Shown here in pieces: positions 23,761 to 36,039 of a stretch of 64,000 bases of DNA. How positions within the stretch are numbered: the stretch's first letter is position 1; every line of letters begins with the position of its first letter. Below the pieces are notes generated by a model. The model made no database searches and had not been told where the DNA came from. It worked only from the letters and a program-made list of their open reading frames with translations. Both the position numbers and the translations under genes were made by a program. The stretch lies in the NCBI GenBank assembly GCA_029339195.1, contig JAPTJF010000104.1, positions 62,001 through 126,000 on the forward strand, in the 5' to 3' direction. This DNA is from Micractinium sp. NFX-FRZ (taxonomy: Eukaryota > Chlorophyta > Trebouxiophyceae > Chlorellales > Chlorellaceae).

Positions 23761-26700
23761 ATGGCAGCCAGCCGCTCCGCACCGGGGCGCCGTCTGTGCG
23801 CCCTGCTGCTGGCGGCACTATTAGCGGCGGTAAGCTGCCGCCGCACTTGCCCCCCCGCCGCGCGCGCCGCTGTCGGGCGCGGGGCGCTTGCGGCGCACGG
23901 GCTGCTTCTTTTGTTCACCTCGTTCCTTGCCCTATGCTGGGTGCACAAGCTTCACTGCTGGTGCGTGCCTGCCGTGCCTGCCTGCCCACGTGGCCAACCG
24001 CCCTGCGTGCCCCGCGCTCTCCACTGTGCACCGCAGGCGGCTGCTCAGGACGGCACGCTGACTCTGGCGCAGCAGGCTGGCACGCAGCCACAAGCGGCAG
24101 CAGCAGCGACGGTGCAGCAGCCGGCCGCGACCACCGCAGTGCAGCAGCCGCAGCAGGCAGCAGCAGCGACGCAGCAGGCGGTGGCGCAACCGGCAGGCAC
24201 CGCCGCCGCCGCCGCCACCACCGCGGCCTCGCAGGCACAGCAGCCCGCAGCTACCGCTGCTGTGACCAACGCTGCAGCCACCACTGCAGCCGCTGGCGCT
24301 GCCACAGCGGCTGCCAGCGTGAGGACTGTGGACGACCTGTATCTGTGCCCCGACAAGCTGGCCAATGCCACAATTGTGGAGCAGCTGCCGCAGCTGAAGA
24401 TTGAGCAGTTGCTGGAGACAAACAAGCCCCGCAGCCCGCAGGACGTGACGCTCGTCACGCAGCTGTCATTTGAGCGGTGAGGGGTGCGGCGGGTGCATGT
24501 GCTGGGGCTGGGGGAGGTTGTGGGGCTGCAAGCTGCGGTTTTGCCCGCTGTGCAGTTTGTGGGCACGGCAGCCAAAGTGCGCTGTACTTGTGCGAGGCCA
24601 TGCATGGAGAGTGCGGCATGCAGGTGTGTGGAGCAGCATCCTGAACAGATGCAACGCATGGATGTGTGCACCTGCTTGCTGTCGGCCCACCACCCCCACA
24701 TGTGCTGCTTTCTGCTACAGTGCTACAGTGTAGTGCCCGGCATGGCCTGCCTTCCCATCACAGCGTGGTTGTCCCATGTCGCCTGCCTCAACCCGTGTGT
24801 CCCCTCTGCCGCACCCTGCATCCTGCTTCTTACCCCACCCCGCCCCTCTGCAACCTCGAATGCTGCCTCTCGCGCTGCCTCCTTCTGAACCCCCGCCTCC
24901 TGCCGGCCCCCCTGCCCACCCCCGCCCGCAGCCTGTACATGCTGGAGGGTCAGTGCGACGTGTGGAACGGCGTCATCTCCGCCGCCGTCTACATCGCCCT
25001 CCTCAATGGCAAGGTGGTGACCGTGGAGCTCAACAGCAACCAGAACCCGCGGCTGACCGACATCAGCGAGGTGGAGCAGAAGTTCAAGCAGTTCCACCAG
25101 CTGGCAGAGGCCAAGGGTGAGGCTGGCCGCCTGCGGCTGGGGGGAGGCTGGGCTGCGTCATGCCGTGTGTTATGTGGTAGGTGTGCTATGATGCGTTCAG
25201 CTGTGCTGTGTGCTCTGTGCTGAGCTGTGGTGAACAGCCGCGGCAGGCTGTGTCATGCGGCATGCTAGTCTGGGATGCCGCCACAGCTGCTGCTACCGCT
25301 GCGCCCTCCGCCGTTACCTGCCATGCTGGTTTGTGCCTGTATTCCGCCTGGCCCGTCCCACCACCCTCACCAGCACCCGCCTCCCCCGCCGCCCCAAAAT
25401 TCCGCCCCTGGATCTGCAGGCCTGTGCAAGCTGGACCTGCAGCTGGTGAGCCAGAACGTGGAGTCAATCTGGCTGAGCGCCCTGTACCCCGTCAACGCGA
25501 TGCGCAACCGCGCGCTGGCCAACGCGCGCACCGAGGCGGTGCTCCTGCTGGACGTCGACTTCTGGCCCTCTGCCGAGCTGTCGGAGCTGACGCAGAAGCC
25601 GGCCAAGTATGCCAGCCTGATTGCGGCGCTGCAGAAGGGCACCGCGGTGGTGCTGCCGGCCTACGAGACGGGCGACCCGGGGGACATTGGCGTGGAGGTG
25701 GCGCGGGAGGCCGTGCTGGGTGAGTGGGTGAGGGGATTCTCTTGTGGGGCAGCGGGTCGAGGGGGGCAGTGTAGTGAGGAAGCAGAGGGGTCAGGAGGTG
25801 CGGGTGCAGGGGCTGGGGCAGGCCGGCAGGCGCACGCCTTTTGTGGCCGCCTGCGGCCTTCTGCAGCATCCTGCAGCGCGGCCTCCCTCCGCTTGTCCCA
25901 ACACCTCACCTTTGCCCACTACGCTCGTTCCTGCTCCTCTCCTCCCCCGTGCAGAGGGCAAGGACGCCGCCGTGCGCATGTTCTGGGACGGCCGCATCAA
26001 GGCCTTCCACACCGACCGCTACGAGGCGGGGCACCGGGCCACCGACTACAAGCGCTGGCTGGAAGCCTCGCGCCCCTACAACATCCAGTGAGCGCGCGCG
26101 CGGGGGGGGGCGGGGCTGGGGGGCTGGATGGGAGCGGGTATTTGGGGAGGCCAGGGGTGTGAGGGGCGGATCGGCTGGCGCTGGAGAGCGCAGTGCATGC
26201 GGGGAGGGTTGAGGGCGGAGCGATTGGCCTGCCAGCCAGGGCAAGTTCCGGTAAAAGGTGAGCAGACTGGCACGGTCTCCTGCCCTAGCCTCCAAAACTC
26301 TGCCACACGTGCCCCTGCCCCAGTCGGCTCGGCATCCCAACCGCACCACCCCTTGCCCGCTCTTCCCCGCCCCGCCAGGTACGAGGAGGGCTTTGAGCCG
26401 TACGTCATCGTCTCCCGCCGCTTTGTCCCCTGGTACGACGAGCGGTTTGTGGGGTACCGCAAGAACAAGGTGGTGCACCTGCTCTACCTGTCCACCAGCG
26501 GCATCCAGTTTGTGGTGCACCCCCGCGCCTTCACCGTGCACTCCCCACACCCGCGCGCACGCACCTGGAAGGTCACCCACAAGACCGGGCTGTGGGACCA
26601 GGTGGGTGCTGCCTGCGTGACCAGGTGGTGACTGGTTGGCCACGGTTGGCAGGGGTGGCAGGGGCAGGGACAGGGAGAGCGGGCAGACATCCTGCACAGA

Positions 26701-27010
26701 AGCCAGGGGCTAACCAGAGAGCAAGCGGGGCGCGTGGGGGCAGTGATTTGGGCGCCGCAGCTGGCGACAGCATGCGGCCCTGCCCTGCACCCTCACTCAA
26801 CGAACCCGCACCCGCACCGTCCCGGCGCCCCATCTGATCCTCTCCCTCACTGCCCCACTCTTCCCGCCGCAGCTGGCCGAGATTTACGACCAGGCCAAGG
26901 AGGGGATGGTGGAGGGCTCCTACATTCCCTCAGCCATGTACTCGTGCGGGGAGCACCTGGCGGGGCCGCAGCTGGCAAAGCGCCCCACCTTCTCCACCGC
27001 CACGGCGTGA
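23761..27010 (+). CDS. glycosyltransferase family 49 (LARGE/B4GAT1-like)
   Basis: Exons 23761-23829, 24037-24476, 24932-25116, 25420-25719, 25955-26087, 26379-26601, 26873-27010; 495 residues. Exon 1 gives a signal or signal-anchor (LCALLLAALLAA). Residues about 25-120 are an Ala/Gln/Thr-rich stem. The GT49 catalytic domain follows: LYPVNAMRNRALANARTEAV, then LLLDVDFWPS with the DxD-like DVD that binds the metal-nucleotide sugar (about residue 275), then EPYVIVSRRFVPWYDERFVG and FVVHPRAFTVHSPH. It should act in the Golgi lumen as a beta-glucuronyl- or xylosyl-type transferase by family; acceptor unknown. An AATAAA at 27219-27224 may serve its 3' end. Confidence 0.87.
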
Positions 27011-27878
27011 GGGGCCTGCGTCAGCGCTTCCCCCCACCTGTGCTTGCTTGCCGAGCTTGCGAATGGCGGCGGAGGTGCTGCGGTCGGCACGCCCGCCAGT
27101 TTTTGCCCACCCTGCCCTGCCTTTGCCCGCCTGCCCGCCATCCAGGCCCCCTTTGATTCCTGCTCAAACCCCCCATTCTTCGAGACTCTGGGCGCTGTGT
27201 TTCCCCGAGTCCTCTGTCAATAAAGCTATGCAAGATCAAAACAGCTCACGAGAACAGCTCAGTCGCCCTGGGGGCCCAGAGGGAGGGGGGGGTGTTGTTG
27301 CCGAGTGCAGTGCAGTGGTGGCAAACTGCTGGCAAGCTGTGGCCGCCATGTGGCGGGCGTGTCATTGGGCCACCCTATCTTGTGAGGCCCCTCTTAAGAG
27401 TCAGATGGGTGCTGGCCAACTTCCAAACACTTGTCCTGGAACAGCATCCGACGCCTGTAGGATGCGCACCGTGCAGCCGCAGGCAGCCGCCCCGCCAGCA
27501 GGGCGGTGCTGCGCTGGCCAGCACAAGATGTCTCTCGGCGCGCATGCTAGGTCTTCCAAACGCGCTTTAGATAACTTGAAGCTGCTGCTGAGACGGCTCA
27601 GCTCCTAGAGTGCAGCACTGGCGCGAGTTGCTCCGGCTCCGGCCGCTTTCGAGCCTTGAAGGTAGCGTGAGTGAAGTAGGCGTGTCTTCCAAAGGCGCTG
27701 AATCGTTGTGGAAGTGTCTTGCCGGCCGCCCCCTGCCTGCTGGGCCACCGCCGCCACCCCAACGCGCCGCTGCTGTTGCCGTCACCCTTTCTCAACGTTG
27801 TTGCACGCTGCAACAAGCATGCACCTCATACGCTCCCTTCCTCTGCAGTGCGGCCTGTAATACAAGTGGTATCCTCTC
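27011..27878. other. intergenic: GT49 3' region and 5' region of AlkB gene
   Basis: 868 bases without a supported ORF. A GTGAGT-like donor near 27668 and an acceptor CTCTGCAG ending at 27848 suggest a 5' UTR intron of the AlkB gene. Confidence 0.45.
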
Positions 27879-30109
27879 ATGAAGCGCAAGGGCGAAGGAA
27901 GTGGCAGCCAGCAGCCCCCGCTGGCCAAGTTCTTGGTGCCAGCTGGCGGCGGGGGCTCACGCTTTGTGCGCTGCCCCTGCTGCGGCAGGAGCGTACCGAC
28001 AGCCACCCTCGACATCCACCTCGACTCCTGCGGAGTGGAAACGGCACCACAAGCAGTGACAGCAGGAGAGGCACCAGCACCAACGCCAGCAGTTGCAGCA
28101 GCAGAGGCAGCAGCAGCAGCAGGCACACCACTGCCATGCAAACCAACAGCAGAAGCAGTAGCAGCAGAAGCAACAGCAACAGCAGAGGCAGTAACAGCAC
28201 TGGCATCAGCTTCCCCTGTCGCACAAGTGGCCCCGGCACTGCTTTCGCCACCGCCCGCTTGCACACCGCCCCGCAGCCCGGCCACGCAGCAGCTGCCAGA
28301 GGAGCCGCTGGATTTGAGCTCCCGACGCCCAGGCAAGGCGCCGGCTGCCCCGCTGCACGACGACAGAGCAGCCGGGGCAGATGCAGCAGCAGCAGCAGCA
28401 GCAGCAGCTGCTGGTGTGCAGCAGTGGGGCGGTGGCAATGGTACCAGCAAGCCCAGCGGCGGCGCCAACCACTGGTGGCAGCGCCGCTCAGCAGTGGTTG
28501 CCACGGGCCACAGACACGGCGGCGGAAAGGTGGGCCTGACAGCAGACGCTCTGTTTGCGACAGCACAGTGCGAGCTGGTGCCAGGCTTCATGCCTGCTGA
28601 GCTGGCAGACCAGCTGATGCTGCAGCTGCAGACGGACAGCCCGGGCTGGGAGCGCATGCAGTGGTGGATCGGCGGCGGGGGCGGCAGCGGCGGACAGGGA
28701 GGCGGCCAACAGCAGGCAGGGCTGTCAAACAAGACCAGCTGCCACTACTGGCTGGCAGAGGGTGGGCCAGACATGTATGACTCGTGGCAGCAGCAGGTGG
28801 GTGTCAGCAGATGGGGGTGCAAGGCCTGGTGTGGGTGCTGGCAGCTGGGGGAACAGTGTCTGGTGCTCTCCCCCGCCCTTGCAAGTGAAGCCTGGTGCTC
28901 TCCCCCGCCCTGGCTCGCCACCTCCCCGCATGCATTCTGCTGCGCTGGCTCACCGGGCTGCGCTTCCAACCCTCACCCTGCACTCCAGACTGCGGGAAAC
29001 ACGACCTCGATACAGCAGCAGCAGCAGCAGCAGCAGCAGGGGGAGGCAGGGGCGGGGGGCGAGGGCGATGAGCATGCCGTGCCACCGGCGCCCGAGGCGC
29101 TGCGCCTCGCTGGCGACATGGTGGCATGCCACGTCAGTCAACGCATCCAGAGCGGTGCCCTGGTGGGGCTGCCCCTGGAAGCGGCTGACCAGCAGGGCTG
29201 GACTCCCAGCTATGCCATTGCCAACTGCTATGCCGACGGCTCCAGCGGCGTCGGGTCCCATTCTGATTGGCTGACCCCGCTAGGGCCCACACCCATCATC
29301 GCCTCCCTCAGCCTGGGAGCCACACGCACCTTCCGGCTGCACCGCCAGCTGTTGCTAGACCTGCGGGGAACTGCAGATGGCGGGGGCAGCAGCGCGGCGG
29401 CGGCGGCGGCAGCTGTGGCGGCGGGCGTGAGCCGGGTGGATGTGGAGCTGACTCACAACGCGCTGTGCGTGATGTGGCCGCCCTGCCAGGAGGCGTGGAA
29501 GCACGAGGTGGGTGCAGGGGTTGGGTGGGGTAAGATGGGGTGGTGAGGTGGGCACAGCGTGAGGTGGCGCTATCTGGGTAATACGTAGGTGTCGGGGTGG
29601 GCCGCAGGTTTGTGGCAGAGCACGCACCGCCTTGTCCCCCTGTTCTTCGGCTGGCTGCCCTCCGTCTGGTTGATATCGAGCTTTAAGCCTGGTCCCTGTG
29701 TCACTCCCCCGCCCAGTCTCAACGCTCCCGTCTGCCTGCATGCCCCGCCTGCCACCACCTCCTGCCTCAGCAGGTCCCCAAGACCTCCCGGCCCTTCCCC
29801 ATGCACCCTGCCAGCGGCACCACCCGCTACAACCTCACCTTCCGTCGCTTCAAGCCGCAGTGGGAGGCGCAGGCGCCGCTGTGCCGCTGCGGGCGACGCA
29901 CCGTTATGAAAGCCAGGCAGACACACGAGGCAGGCTCTGTCGGCAGCGGCGAAGGTGGAGGAGGAGAAAGAGGGGCGCGTTCCCTGGCCTATTACTATGC
30001 CTGCGATGCCAACAGGGGACCCACCTGCAGCCTCTGGCAGGCCTGCCCCACGCGCGTCGTGCTGTGCAGTGCCGGCGCATGGGGCGCACCTGCGGGCACC
30101 TGCAGATAA
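27879..30109 (+). CDS. AlkB-family dioxygenase with UBZ-type and GRF zinc fingers
   Basis: Fe(II)/2-oxoglutarate oxygenase, predicted to reverse alkylation damage in DNA (ALKBH2/3 type). Exons 27879-28796, 28989-29507, 29774-30109; 590 residues. N-terminus: LAKFLVP, resembling the PCNA-binding APIM motif of ALKBH2, then a CPCCGRSVPTATLDIHLDSC zinc finger of the Rad18/UBZ4 type (about 34-53), which usually binds ubiquitin. After a Gln/Ala-rich linker comes the AlkB core: ANCYADGSSGVGSHSDWL (HxD metal ligands), later WKHEVP (third His) and TTRYNLTFRR (2-oxoglutarate Arg and specificity Arg). C-terminus: a GRF zinc finger (LCRCGRRTVMK ... YYYACDANRGPTCSLWQAC). CAGCAG at the last acceptor allows two splice sites three bases apart. 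Confidence 0.86.
28382..28412 (+). repeat. CAG/GCA trinucleotide run in AlkB gene
   Basis: Translated as poly-Ala in the linker (AAAAAAAAAAG). A second CAG run at 29012-29040 encodes poly-Gln. Confidence 0.85.
28852..28913 (+). repeat. direct repeat in AlkB-gene intron
   Basis: CTGGTGCTCTCCCCCGCCCT occurs twice about 33 bases apart inside the intron 28797-28988. It is not a copy of exon sequence. Confidence 0.85.
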
Positions 30110-30304
30110 ATTTACAAGCTTTCGCATGCTCTCTTTGTGATAAGTCACGTACACAATCATGTAGCCTTTCAGAACGGGCTGATGAGGAGTTGGCGCTTCA
30201 GCCGTCGTGCGCCCACCCGCCATCTCCCGCCTGGCGCCAGCTGGCCGAACTCAAACAGAGCATTCTGACCCGTTAGTTGGACATCGCCTCGGAGCATCGC
30301 CACA

Positions 30305-32068
30305 ATGTCTCGGGCGCGTGGAAGGCGGCAACAGCTGGCGCTGGCCGCCATTCCCGAGGATGAGGGGGAGCCCGCTGAGGGGCCCCTGGCAGGGATCATG
30401 CAGTTGATAGACGGTCTGGAGGCGGCAGGTAGGGCGGGGCGAGGCCAGCCGGGGCGCCGGGCCAAAGTGGTTGCGCGCAGCAGGGGGCGACAGCCGGCTG
30501 CCCTCCCGCTGCCTGCAGTGGACGAGAAGGTCGGCTCCATCATTTCCGCGGCAGAAGACGCCATCATGGCGATGCGAAACGAGTGCAAGCGGCTGCTGGT
30601 GCTGCTGCCCGCCAAGGTGCCGCCCGCCGTCTCCTGCCGTTGCCGCCCGCCTGCCGTCCCCCCATCGCGGCTGCGCGTGGTGCTCGCTGGCATCCGGCTA
30701 GATTGTTTGAGCACTGTGTTGGAGCAATAACGAACCTATTCGATTGCGTGCAGCCTCTTCCCACGATGCTCTGCTGCCTGCGTTGCCCTACACTTGCTGC
30801 CCACCGCCTGCCTCTTCACTGCTCCTCCCTTGCTGCCCGGCCCCTGACCCCCCACAGACGCGCAAGATGAAGCTGTCAGAGTTCCAGGCCGCCTACCCAG
30901 GCGACCTGCAGGCGGGAGCGCTGGAGGAGATCCGGGAGCGGTGCGCAGCCATGGCCACAGCAGCAGCAGCGCAGGCGGTGCCGGCCACCGGGCGCGGCGG
31001 CCGCACCGCCGCCAAGCGTGGCGCTGAGCCAGAAACGGTGCTGCGCACGGTGCGGGCCCGGCGGGGTCCTGCAGCGCCGCCTCCCAAGTTCAGCGAGGGG
31101 CCGGCGGCACCAGCAGCACCAGCAGCAGCAGAGGCGGCAGACACCGGCATGGCGCGGCGGGCCACGCGTTCGCGGTTGGGTGTGGCGGCAGCGGAGGAGG
31201 CGGAGCAGCAGCAGCAGCAGCAGCAGCCAGGCAAGTGGGAGGGTGAGGAGGTGGGCAAGGGTCCTGTGGTTGTGCCTGTTAAAGCTGCTGCTAGTACCCC
31301 GTTCAATGCGGGGTGCTGGATGTTGAGAGGGACCAGCCTGGCCGACTCTTGCTGCTGCCTGTTCTCGTGCCTCATGTCGGCCTGCTTCTGCTCCCGTCTT
31401 TGACCCCCTGGCATGCAGAGGCGTCCGGCAGCAGGCGTGGCGGCGCAGGCACAGCGCTGTCGCTGCCGGCGGCGGCGGCACCGGGCGGCGGCATGTTCCA
31501 GGGAATGCCTTTGCAGACCCCCATGCCGTTCGCGGGCGAGGCGGTGGCGGTGCCCATCACACTCCTCACGCAGAAGCGGGGCGGGCGCACCAAGGCGGCT
31601 CCGGTGCCCGAGGCGGCGGTGATCGCGACGGCAGGTGAGGTGGACAGGGCACGCTGCTGTGACAGCGCCGGTGTCTCTTGCGTGTGCCACGCTGGTGTGC
31701 TATGCATGCGCAGCAGCGGCAGCGGTCTGTGTGGCTGGGCCTGCGCTGTCTGTTCGTGCCTAGCTGCTGCCTGGTGTTTTGTCTCGGCCTCCCCAGCTAA
31801 CCCCTGCACCCGTCTTGTCTTTTCAGCGCCGCCTGCCTGCCTCCCGTGCCTTGACTCGTCCGTTGCTGACCGCTCCCCTTGCCTCCCTGCGCCGTGCCGC
31901 CTTGCAGACGGCAAGCAGTGGGCGCTGGGCGCAGAGGGGCTGGCGGGCATCCCGGAGACCCACCGCTCGGAGGTGTTGGATTTGCTGACCGCGCAGTTCA
32001 ACTTTTTTGCGGCGGCACTGGGCAAAACCGTGTTCGACAGGTCTGGCCGCGGCGGGCGGAAGCGGTGA
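30305..32068 (+). CDS. borealin-like chromosomal passenger protein
   Basis: Probable borealin (BORR/CDCA8) homologue, which links INCENP, survivin and Aurora at centromeres. Exons 30305-30616, 30858-31242, 31419-31634, 31908-32068; 357 residues. The N-terminal helix region EKVGSIISAAEDAIMAMRNE followed by LLVLLPAKTRKMKLSEFQ matches the Nbl1/borealin N-terminal motif (helix, LPK-like, R-x-M-x-x-x-EF). The middle is Ala-rich, basic and disordered with a CAG-encoded Gln run. The C-terminus has MPLQTPMPF and VLDLLTAQFNFFAAAL, fitting the borealin dimerisation end. The exon-2 donor is either GT at 31243 or GC at 31231, both in phase; the GT is preferred. Homology is short, so the name is probable, not certain. 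Confidence 0.7.
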
Positions 32069-32760
32069 GGCTTGCCAGGCGGCTGGCAGAGGCGTGCCAG
32101 CTGAGCAGCGCCGGCACACCTTGGCCATTTGCCCAGAGCCGCTGCAATGCTGTGCTTGCTGGCTCCCACCCTTGTACTTTTGCTCTTGTAAATGGGGACT
32201 GTGGTCACACCATCAGTAATGTAGCAGCAGCTTGTCAGGAGCAGGGCAGTGCTGCACCCAGCTTGGGATAGTAGAAACACAGCGTGGGCATCAGGCAGAG
32301 CAGAAAAGGATGAGGGGAGTGGGTGCTCCAGTCTGTTGAGCGCCCAGCTGGAGCAGGCAGCCTGACAGGTTGTTGCGGCTTACTCCTTTTGCTTTGCGAA
32401 TAAATGCAGCCTCGAGGCGCCTCTCCTTGCAAGCCCTCACGATGCCCTCGACTGGGTCGTCTTCCTGCTCTCTCTGGCATGCCCACGCGTATGTGCACCG
32501 CTGCTTTGCACTGCACTGATGACAAGATGCCTCGTCTTGCACCGATTAACCCAGCTTTCGTGAATAAACATCATAATAGAACATCATAAATGCCGAAACT
32601 TAAAAATTTGGAACGTACAAGCAATCCCAAGTGCTCAAACAACACACGCACACAAGGCTGTATGTACAGCCCTGTTGTACATCAAAGCTGCAGCCGGCAG
32701 AGCAGAAGCGTCCGCAGTCAATCCAACCCACACATCCCCCAGTCGCCGTGGCAGCCCGCC
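32069..32760. other. convergent 3' regions of borealin-like and ankyrin genes
   Basis: AT-richer than the surroundings around 32540-32640. No supported ORF. Confidence 0.6.
32187..32191 (+). terminator. polyadenylation signal TGTAA for borealin-like gene
   Basis: TGTAA 119 bases after the stop codon. Confidence 0.65.
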
Positions 32761-35434
32761 TCAGGCTGCAGGCGCCTCCAGCAGCGGGGGTGACCAGCTG
32801 GACAGCGGGTAGGCGGCCACCCCCAGGATGCGGCACAGCAGCTCACGTGGCAGCCTGGCAGCGGGAGGGAGGGGCGGGAAGCAGGGGGAGGCAAGGGATG
32901 GCTGAGTGGTGACCCATTTGATGCAGGCGTGTGGATACAGCCAGCAGCAGCCATCACAGCGGTGCAATGCACCTCTGCCCGACGCAATGCATGCGCCATA
33001 TGGTGATAGTGCCTAAGGACAAACCAGTGGGAGAGCAGCAGGCACTGGCCACCGCCAGTGCGCACACGCATGCACGCATGGACGCCCACCTGCTCAGCAG
33101 CGGCGGCTCCCGGAACGCCTTGATCGACTTGACCACGCGTCTGTTGCCGGGCAGGTTCTCGTACTGCACGTCAATCCGCCTGCCCGTCTTGCGGTTGGCG
33201 ATGAGCAGCAGGGCGCGGGCGGCGGCACGCAGCGCGGGAGGGAAGTGAGCGTGGGTGTCGGGGGACCAGGGCAGCTGCCGGGCCGCCAGCCACAGCCACC
33301 TGCGGCGCACACTTGCACTCGTGATTTGTAGTGAGAAGGCATGTGTGGCATGCTGCAAAGTCAGGAAGGTGGCATGCGCCAGGGCATGCACAGGGCAGCA
33401 CGGTCTGGTGGCACACAGGGCACGCACCCCATCGTCAGGCAAGCTCAGCAAGGGGGCCCAGCCGTCTTCCCTGCCCAGCGTCGGCCATCGCCTCTCCCTG
33501 CGCCCCTCTTGCCCACCTGTTCTTTCCATGGACGTCCCAGTTCTGTCGTGGCGCCTCCAGCGGGCGGTAGTCCCGCACCAGGCGGCCGTCAGTCGACTCG
33601 ATTGCGCTGATAAAGCGCGGGGTGGGGCGGAAGCCGAGGGAGAGCAGGCCCTCCATCAGCGACAGGCACCCCAGGTGGCAGGCCTGCTGCCCAGCCACGT
33701 CCTCTGGGGCCATCTGCTTGGTGGGAGGGTAAGCAGCAGCGGCAGGGCTTGGGAGGTGTCATGGGGGGCGACAGCAGGCATTCAGCAAGGGAGGACAGGA
33801 TGGCGGCCCTCCAGCCCCCCCTTGGGCTATTTGATTTAATCGTTGCCTGCCCTGGCCGCTCCACCCCACCTGCCCCTGCAGCTCACCCTGCCCAGCCCCT
33901 GCTGCTCACCTTCTCCTGGCGCTTGAGGTGGCTTCTCAGGCAGCGATACACTGGGTCCCAGCCGGGCACAGCGTGCTCAAGCGGCATGGGTGGCAGCTGC
34001 CGGCCAGCTGCACTCAGCAGGCGCTGCAGGGCAGCCTGTTGGATGGCCAAGCTGCCACCGCTGCTGCCGCTGCTGCTGCTGCTGCTGCTACTGCTTTGGT
34101 CATGAGGATTTATGACTTCGTTGTAGGTGTGGACGGTGATGGGCACCCCAGCAGCCACCGCAGCCTCAAAGCTCTTGAGCCATGCGGTACCGTCGCGTGA
34201 CGCACGCAAAGCCAGGCCGGCTAGCAGCTTGATACTGAAATGGGGTATGTAACTGTTGAGAGCGGACACAGGAGGCCGCACTGCTGGGCCCAGCTGCTGC
34301 CAAATCTGAAACCCCGGGTGCCAGGCGCGCTCCCAGTCGGCCGCCTCCCGCAGAGCCGCCTGCGCAGGCGTGCGGGCCAGCAGCCAGGACAGCACCGGCT
34401 GGCCATCCTTCATCTTGGCAGCAGCGCCCGCCAGCTCCAGCAGCGGCAGCGGGCGCAGCGCGGGGCCGGCAGCCCACAGCTGCGTGAGGGGCAGGCTGCT
34501 TAAGATGAAGGGGTGCTCTGCCCCTGGCTGCCTCATCTCGTTCAAACCCTTCACCAAGGAGGCAGCGTGGCGAGGGTGGATGAGCCAGTCCTTGTCATGC
34601 ACCATCAACAAAGTGCGCAGCTCCCGCCGCCGTGGGTCGCCAGGCGCTGGCCAGTCGGCCAGCAGCGCTCGCAGCGCGCAGCTCAGTGCCCCGGTGTCCC
34701 ACTGCCCGGCGACGGCCCCTGCAGCCCCCCCGCCTGCTGGCGGTGCTGCTGCTGCCGTCGCAGCTGCCGCCTCAGCTGCTGCCGAGATGACGGAGAGCAT
34801 GGGGGTAGCGGCTACCACCTTGGTGACGCTCCCGCCAGCGTCTAACAAGAGGCGCAGCGCCAGCAGGTGTGCCGACCCCAGCTGCGCCCCTGCCGCCAGC
34901 AGCTGCTGCGCGGCAGCGGTGTGGCCCAGCGCTGCTGCCTGGTCCAGCGGTGTGAGCGCCCGGTGCTGTCGCAGGCGCTGCACGCGGCTCTGCAGCGTGC
35001 CAGGCGGGAAGGGGTTGGCGGGGAGAGGAAGGGTCACAACGGGCGGCAGCAGGCAGTGTGCGTGCAGGGCTCACGCGTGTATTAGCACACCCTGCCTGCA
35101 GCACCCAGCAGCCACTGACCTGAAGCTCCGAAATCTCCTCGCCTTGCGGCTCCAGGTTCAGCTTGTGCGTGAAATCCTCGTCCCATTGCAGGCTTGCATC
35201 ATCAATTGACGCGCCGGCGGCCACCAGCAGCGGCACCGCCCCAGCGCAGTCTGTCACCGCCGCCATGTGCAGGGCCGCCGTCAACTCGCCACGCTGCCGG
35301 CTGTTCGGCTGCAGCAGGGCCTCTTTGACGGCTGGCAGGTCTTGGAACGCCACTGCACCAAAAAGTGCCGGCCAGCTGCCGCCTTGCCAGTTGATGCTGC
35401 CCTCGGCCAACACGTCCTCTCCCGCCTCTGCCAT
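32761..35434 (-). CDS. ankyrin-repeat protein with SOCS/F-box-like C-terminus
   Basis: Exons on the minus strand: 35434-35120, 34989-33910, 33713-33517, 33299-33090, 32854-32761; 631 residues. Ankyrin-type units: ALFGAVAFQDLPAVKEALLQ, ALHMAAVTDCAGAVPLLVAA and TPLDQAAALGHTAAAQQLLA, with weaker ones around them. A long central region has no recognisable domain and includes a poly-Ser run (AGC/CAG repeats near 34060-34100). The last exon reads LPRELLCRILGVAAYPLSSW, which resembles the LPxEL..IL helix of SOCS-box or F-box adaptors. If real, this would make it an E3-ligase substrate adaptor; that is inference. No specific family recognised. Confidence 0.75.
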
Positions 35435-36039
35435 TGCTGCACGGTTGTCCCGAGATGCGCAGCGTCGAGGGCGCCTCCTCAGCTGCTGTAGCTTCGAAAG
35501 CGGTTGCGGTTGCCGCTCTTGGAGCGAGCTGGAGTTGCGCTGACGTTGGTTATAACACCGCGTCGCTGTTCAAAAGCCAATTGTAGCGCAATGACTGATT
35601 TCCGCCGCAACCGCCCAAGTGCACTGGATGCCCAGCTGGCGTCCAGCGGCAGACCTCTCTGCAATAGAGACATTGATGACGCGAATCCATTTCTTTGCAC
35701 TTCATCCTGTATTGAACCTCAGTAGGAGCAGACACCTACTCCAAGACAGTTCCCCCGCATTGCCCTGCCCACCGCTCAGGGTGGGTTGATACCTGGATCC
35801 ATCCCGAGTGCAAGCCCTAGCAGTCGCAGCATGGTGTCCCGTTGCACGCTTGTCACAAAACATTACACACAAGTCAGTACAGGGCACCAAGGCCGTGTGA
35901 AGGTTGGTACAAAGAAGCAAGGGCAATGCACAAAATTGCGGGGACACACCGCACGCAAGGGAAGGGGGCCCTGAGGCCTCCCTGCCTGCAGGCACGTGCA
36001 CCCCTGAGCCTCCAGGCCGCTGCGGCTCCAAAGGGCACG
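35435..36039. other. intergenic: ankyrin gene promoter and sorting-nexin 3' region
   Basis: Lower GC in 35540-35720. Contains the poly(A) signal of the sorting nexin. No gene seen. Confidence 0.6.
35863..35867 (-). terminator. polyadenylation signal TGTAA for sorting nexin
   Basis: TTACA on the plus strand, 173 bases past the stop codon of the minus-strand gene. Confidence 0.65.

Noticed and set aside
26592..26636. GACCAGGTGG repeated near a GT49 exon end
   Set aside because: About 10-12 bases only; too weak to list as an exon echo.
31231..31242. GC donor in the borealin-like gene
   Set aside because: A canonical GTGAGG at 31243 is also in phase, so a GC donor need not be assumed.
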